Of a stretch of DNA of 64,000 nucleotides, positions 59,586 through 64,000 are shown one piece after another. The stretch's first letter is position 1, and the number at the start of each line of letters is the position of its first letter. Source of the DNA: Typha latifolia. Lineage: Eukaryota; Streptophyta; Magnoliopsida; Poales; Typhaceae. The position numbers and the translations under genes are program-made. The stretch lies in NCBI GenBank assembly GCA_019914945.1, contig CM034105.1, positions 6,014,001 through 6,078,000 on the forward strand, given 5' to 3'. The notes under the pieces are model-generated. The model was not told the DNA's origin. It did no database searches and worked only from the letters and a program-made list of their open reading frames with translations.

Positions 59586-61847
59586 TCTATGAGTATATAA
59601 ATTTATCAGGTCCAGTTTGAAATTTTTATTTTCAAGGTGGACTTGGTAATATGTGAGTAATTTCTATCTTCTTACTTTTTTTCATTTTTTTCTAAATATT
59701 TAAAAAAATTTATATACCGTTAAATAATATTTAAAATTTTACGTAATTAAAAAATAATTTGATTTGATACGGGCGGCCGATAAATATTATTTTTGTTTTT
59801 CCGAGCTGCCAATCCCAATTCCTATCTTGAGTTTCAGAACTTTAGTTTTCATGTTCTTTAACTGTCATCAATATTAATAGAACTAATACCCGACAGTTCC
59901 GTGATTGTTTTGTATTAGTCGATTTAAGTAAGTAGGAAGTGAGTTGAGTTTACTTCTAAGTGTATATACTCATTAAGAATTAATAAAAACAGAGTGATAA
60001 GTATATTTTGGTACTTTCATGTGATGAGCTATATAATATTTGTCTAGGCTTTGCTTTGTTTGAGACCAACCCCCAAACTCGGTTAGCCAGTCTCACCTTT
60101 TAGTGGTGTTCTTGATTAACCGGTGTTGTTGGAATTTGAATATGGGTGTACTTATCTAACATAAATTTCAGAAATTATTTGAGCACCATCTCATTGGCAT
60201 CAAATGATCTTTAGTTGAAGACTGCGGATGATGCTTCTTTTGAAATGACCTATCAAGAGTTATATTGTAGGGATTAGGGATTTTCATGTTTCACTGCCAG
60301 GACTTGAAGGGGAACAATTGATAGTTCTTAGTGCAAGAGTGCTGCTATTAATTGCAAAGAGGATGAGAAGGAACGAAGAACAAACTATAAAGAAGTACAG
60401 AAACAATCTCTTGAAAAGTACCTATGATCAGTGATTAGCTGCTTAAAAATTCTAAGTAGCTGATGATCTTTATGGCCAATTAGGTAAAGTCAATTTAGAA
60501 GAGTAATCTCTCAAATATTTTACAGACAAAATGGAGGTGCATGTAGTAATGTAGAACCAGGAGATATAGCTCATCATTGATGATATTATTGCCATACGAG
60601 GAACTCTTATATATATATATATTAGTTGTTTGTAGTTTTCTAACATAATTATCTTTATTATTTGTAATTTATATTTTGGTAATATTTCTATCTTTATAAT
60701 TGAATTAGGTTTTATTTCAAGTTTGATTCAAACTTGGTGATTCAAAAATAGCTTAAATTGATAAGGCTTGAATTTGTTAATTGAGTAGTTCGTTTAAGCT
60801 CGAGATTGGCTCGAGTTTGGAATAAACTCAAAATTAGCTCGAATTAAATTTTTTTTTAATTCAAGCTTGATCATGAGTCAGAGTTGAAATTAATTTCAAT
60901 CCAAGCTTAATCAAAGCGAGGCTTAATCCACTGTCAGGCTTCTAAATTGTTTCTAGCATCCACATTGAACTTCTCACTAATACATGATTGCTTGTGTTCC
61001 CGTTCACTGTTTTGCTATTCTTTCTTTTTCCTCGAATATATAAAACTCCCATTTCTAAATTATTATGTGCAAAGGCATTTATTTCAATTTTAGCATGTTA
61101 ATGGATGAAAAAGAACTGGAGATTCCTACATGTCCTTGGCTTTAGAGAGCGTTTGGTAAATTGTCATTTCATATTGCTTCTCAGGACTTGCTAGTTTCTT
61201 CTACTGAGTTGGTCAATTTTACACCTAACTTTTTGCTCAATTTGTTGTCATAGTAATTGGTTTTTGCATATAATTATTCTACGAACTAGCACTTATCTCT
61301 AGTCCTGTTCGATCTCTTCTTTTTGATTGAGAAAAATAATTGTAGTGAAAAATAAGAGGAGGAAGAGTTACCAGTGATGAAGATGACCAAATAGTAGGAA
61401 GACAAGATTTTTGTATTTATTTATTATTATTATTAGCTTCTACAGGTTTAGAACCCATAATTAAAAACCTTTTAATAGCTTCTGCAAGTTGATTGCTTTG
61501 CAGTTCATGCTCTTTGATTTCGTATTGTTAAACAGAAAGGGATGAAGAGTGACACCATGAATTCTTGTTTACTACTAGCTATTAGTATTGACTGCCATGA
61601 TCTTGTTTACTGCAAAGGGATGAAGAGATACTTTTTTAATAGCTTCTACTGTGGTACCAGTAAGTAAAGGGCTTTAGGAGTTACTGTAGCATTGACTACC
61701 ATGCTCCAGGCATCAAGCCTACTGTGACCACCCTCATGCTTAAGGGCTAATCTATAGAGGAGAATCAGACAGCTCTTGTGAAATGGGAGCCCAGAGAACT
61801 AAGGTCCACAGTTTCCTTTTTTTCTTTACAAAAAGAGCACTGGTCCT
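59586..61847. other. AT-rich intergenic DNA
   Basis: No gene is recognised. A short TA run lies at about 60611-60622, and a 'gctcgaattaaattt' type low-complexity zone at 60770-60930. Confidence 0.45.
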
Positions 61848-61916
61848 CACTACTAGGAAAATGTGAGGTAAATCCTCCCAAATGACAACTTGTCTTTGAC
61901 AAAATGACAACTTAAG
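61848..61916 (+). repeat. Possible CACTA-type transposon end
   Basis: CACTACTAGGAAAATG at 61848 resembles the terminal repeat of CACTA (En/Spm) elements, and 'aaatgacaactt' is partly repeated after it. The family 1 LTR at 61917 would have landed about 70 bases inside it. No transposase or opposite end is visible. Confidence 0.25.
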
Positions 61917-64000
61917 TGAAACACCCAGACCTCCAAATACACGTGTAAATCGCGTGGGTAAATCCTCCCACGCGGTGCATCACATGACCTGTCAGTACAA
62001 GGATTTCACAAGGCACACAACAGCACAATTTTACTATAAATAAACTCAACTAAAAGAGTCCGGATACAAGTTCCACAGGCCACAACAAGCCTTCCAAATA
62101 TACATCCAAAATACTATGCTAAAGTCCAAAATACAACATCATCATCACACCCTCGCAAGAGCTTAATACAACTAATATACGTACTAGAAAGGAAAAGCAG
62201 CTACTCCTCGCTACCCGCACCTGCGTCCCTTAGCTCTGAAATAATACCGCCACGAGGGGTGAGCTTACAGCCCAGCGAGTAGGATCCATACAATCTAAAA
62301 TAATGACATCACATGTGTATATCTAATGTATGCCTATATTTGCTAACGATAACGATATGCTTTTTGAAGTGACTTACAACAATTTACTAAGTCAATGCAA
62401 TTGATAAAGATTACCAATCACTATCCTGGAACATGCTAGTTCCTAAACGTATCATGATAAGTTCACATAGATATAAAGCTTGATACAATCTCTTATTCGT
62501 ACACATCTCAATCATAGGTTTTACATGTTATGCATAGCAATAAAATAGCAGTTTAGTTATCTCATGCCTACCAAAGCATTAATCATACTTATCATCGCTC
62601 ACCGAGCTATTCACCACACAGGGTAAATACTCTCATGAAATAATCATCCATCACATAATCATCCATCATCTCATACATCAAGGGGGGATATATATACATC
62701 TAGCGGTAATGTCACCTACACGTGTATGGCGACACTACATGTGACCAGTTGTCTATGGCCATCAGACTAAGGACCCCAGTCGTAAGCCCGTATCTCACTC
62801 TCTCTAAATCATCACCGCTCTCAGCGGGAGAATCAGGAGCCCTTGGCTCATCCACAGACGCCCTAACCCTGCGTCGTCGGGTACTGCTAGAGTTATATCC
62901 CCGCCTCATAATCATATTCTTCTATCATCATAATCTAGTCCTAACTATGTAGTATAACTACCTGAATGCCACATAGGCTTCCCGACCTCAGGTGTAGGCC
63001 GCTAATAGTATAGTTATATAAGATACACTCTACCCTTAACCCTGGGCTGAGTGAGTAAGGGTACTGCATAGTTAGAATTCGACTACTAATAATAGGTGGA
63101 AGTGGTGCAGTGTCTATGAGTGTATAAAGCATGTTATAGTTATCATGATCATTACATTCTATATTCACAGCAATCATACATCTATGCAATAGTATACCAT
63201 ACAGGACACATATAAAGCATTATCGCACTAATGTTTATGCTACATTAACATTCTCATAATGTTATGATGAGCAAGTTATCAATAACCACATATGCAAGGA
63301 TATAACATGGTCTACTAACTGCATGCATTAATACTGACATTTTTTACAGTGTCATGACAGGTATAATGACTGTAATTATGTTATTCTAGATTTGTATAAC
63401 TCTACTCGCTTGGGGGGTCTCCATAGTATGGTAAAACTCGTCAGCTCCGGAAGCCCAAAATCCTCCTCACGCGGTGTCAATCCTATTAATTCACGCAAGT
63501 AAGCCATACGTAAGATTAGCGAACTAATAGAATTAATTATCTTATTAGCGTATTTATGTTTGGTAAAATACATGAGTTAAGGGTCTCCTAGGAGTCTTAT
63601 GTTATCCCAAAATTCACACGAGGGATCAAGCTAATCAAATCAGGAAAAAAATAAATAGGGTTATAGGGTTCAAATGGCCCCAAATGGGCTAGGCTAGAGG
63701 CAAAGGGTAGGCTCAAACCCAACCCAAAAAGCAATAGGGCCTTGGTGGGCTGGGGGCCAGCCACAGCCCACCAAGGTTGGAATAGTGGGCTGCAGACTGC
63801 AGCCCACCCAACAATGGGCTAATGTGCTGCAGCCTGCAGCCCACCCGGATCCAAGGCCAAGTGGGCTGCGCCCTGCAGCCCACCCAAATCTAGGTGGGCT
63901 GCGGCCTGCAGCCCACCCCAAAACCGGCTTACTGGTCTGCAGACCACTGCAACCCACTAAGGGGGAATGGGTGGGGGTTTAACCCCCACCCCTCCACCCC
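61917..64000. mobile_element. Family 1 long LTR, cut by the window end
   Basis: Starts TGAAACACCC and aligns with 13494 onward. Shared landmarks include 'cgcatcacatgacctgtcag' type sequence, 'gagtccggatacaagttccaca' and the 'gggggtctcc' block at about 63414. It lacks the nested insertion of the first copy. The hairpin array is at 63742-63920. The right end lies beyond 64000, so I cannot tell whether it is solo or the flank of a complete element. Confidence 0.75.
63742..63920. repeat. Hairpin array of family 1, third copy
   Basis: At least five hairpins are seen, at 63742-63774, 63785-63807, 63824-63844, 63861-63883 and 63893-63917. Most are GTGGGCTGC...GCAGCCCAC with a 3- to 7-base centre. 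It has more and cleaner units than the copies at 15826-16016 (three) and 22912-23125 (four), so the array changes length between copies. Confidence 0.85.

Overview
This window looks like nuclear DNA from a flowering plant. It has intron-containing genes of typical plant families, a PLS-class pentatricopeptide gene, plant LTR retrotransposons, an RNase H-bearing L1-type LINE and long AT-rich intergenic DNA. The coding 5' ends of the DUF1685 and pyrophosphatase genes are much more GC-rich than their 3' exons. Monocots often show such a gradient, so a monocot is my inference, not something the sequence proves.

Four ordinary genes are supported. They are a two-exon DUF1685 gene (4019-5325, +), an intronless PLS-class PPR gene with an E/E+ tail (7350-9647, -), a six-exon thiol/glutathione peroxidase gene (26465-29972, -) and a five-exon plastid-type soluble inorganic pyrophosphatase gene (53748-57500, +). 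I joined the exons by hand. All three spliced reading frames close exactly, with GT/AG borders and conserved residues carried across the junctions. The genes belong to unrelated housekeeping or regulatory roles and do not form a pathway.

Most of the rest is transposable-element DNA. From 11.5 to 24.4 kb there is a nest of LTR sequences. Two long-LTR families recur as copies without internal coding sequence: family 1 (13494-16868, 22490-23635 and 61917 to the window end) and family 2 (17184-20240, 20780-22489 reversed, and 40413-43368). The copy at 40413-43368 has a perfect 5-bp target-site duplication and is a clear solo LTR. A degraded L1-type LINE (30269-36237, -) lies just upstream of the peroxidase promoter and meets a second 5'-truncated LINE tail (36300-37150, +) head to head. 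A copia Gag remnant lies at 38.7-40.0 kb. A two-LTR chromodomain-bearing Ty3/gypsy element (44415-50955, -) carries many inactivating changes. MITE-like inverted-repeat elements lie next to and inside the pyrophosphatase gene. A single exon-sized piece of malate dehydrogenase sits at 58952-59059.

I see no multi-gene accessory system. The most unusual structures are arrays of short hairpins inside both long-LTR families. Their arm bases change together between repeats and between copies, so pairing is kept while sequence drifts. The second is a four-unit, exactly 20-bp tandem array of primer-binding-site-like sequence at the 5' end of the gypsy element. Part of that array also lies outside the element's other LTR. 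Percent identities, insertion ages and family names would need alignments that I could not run.
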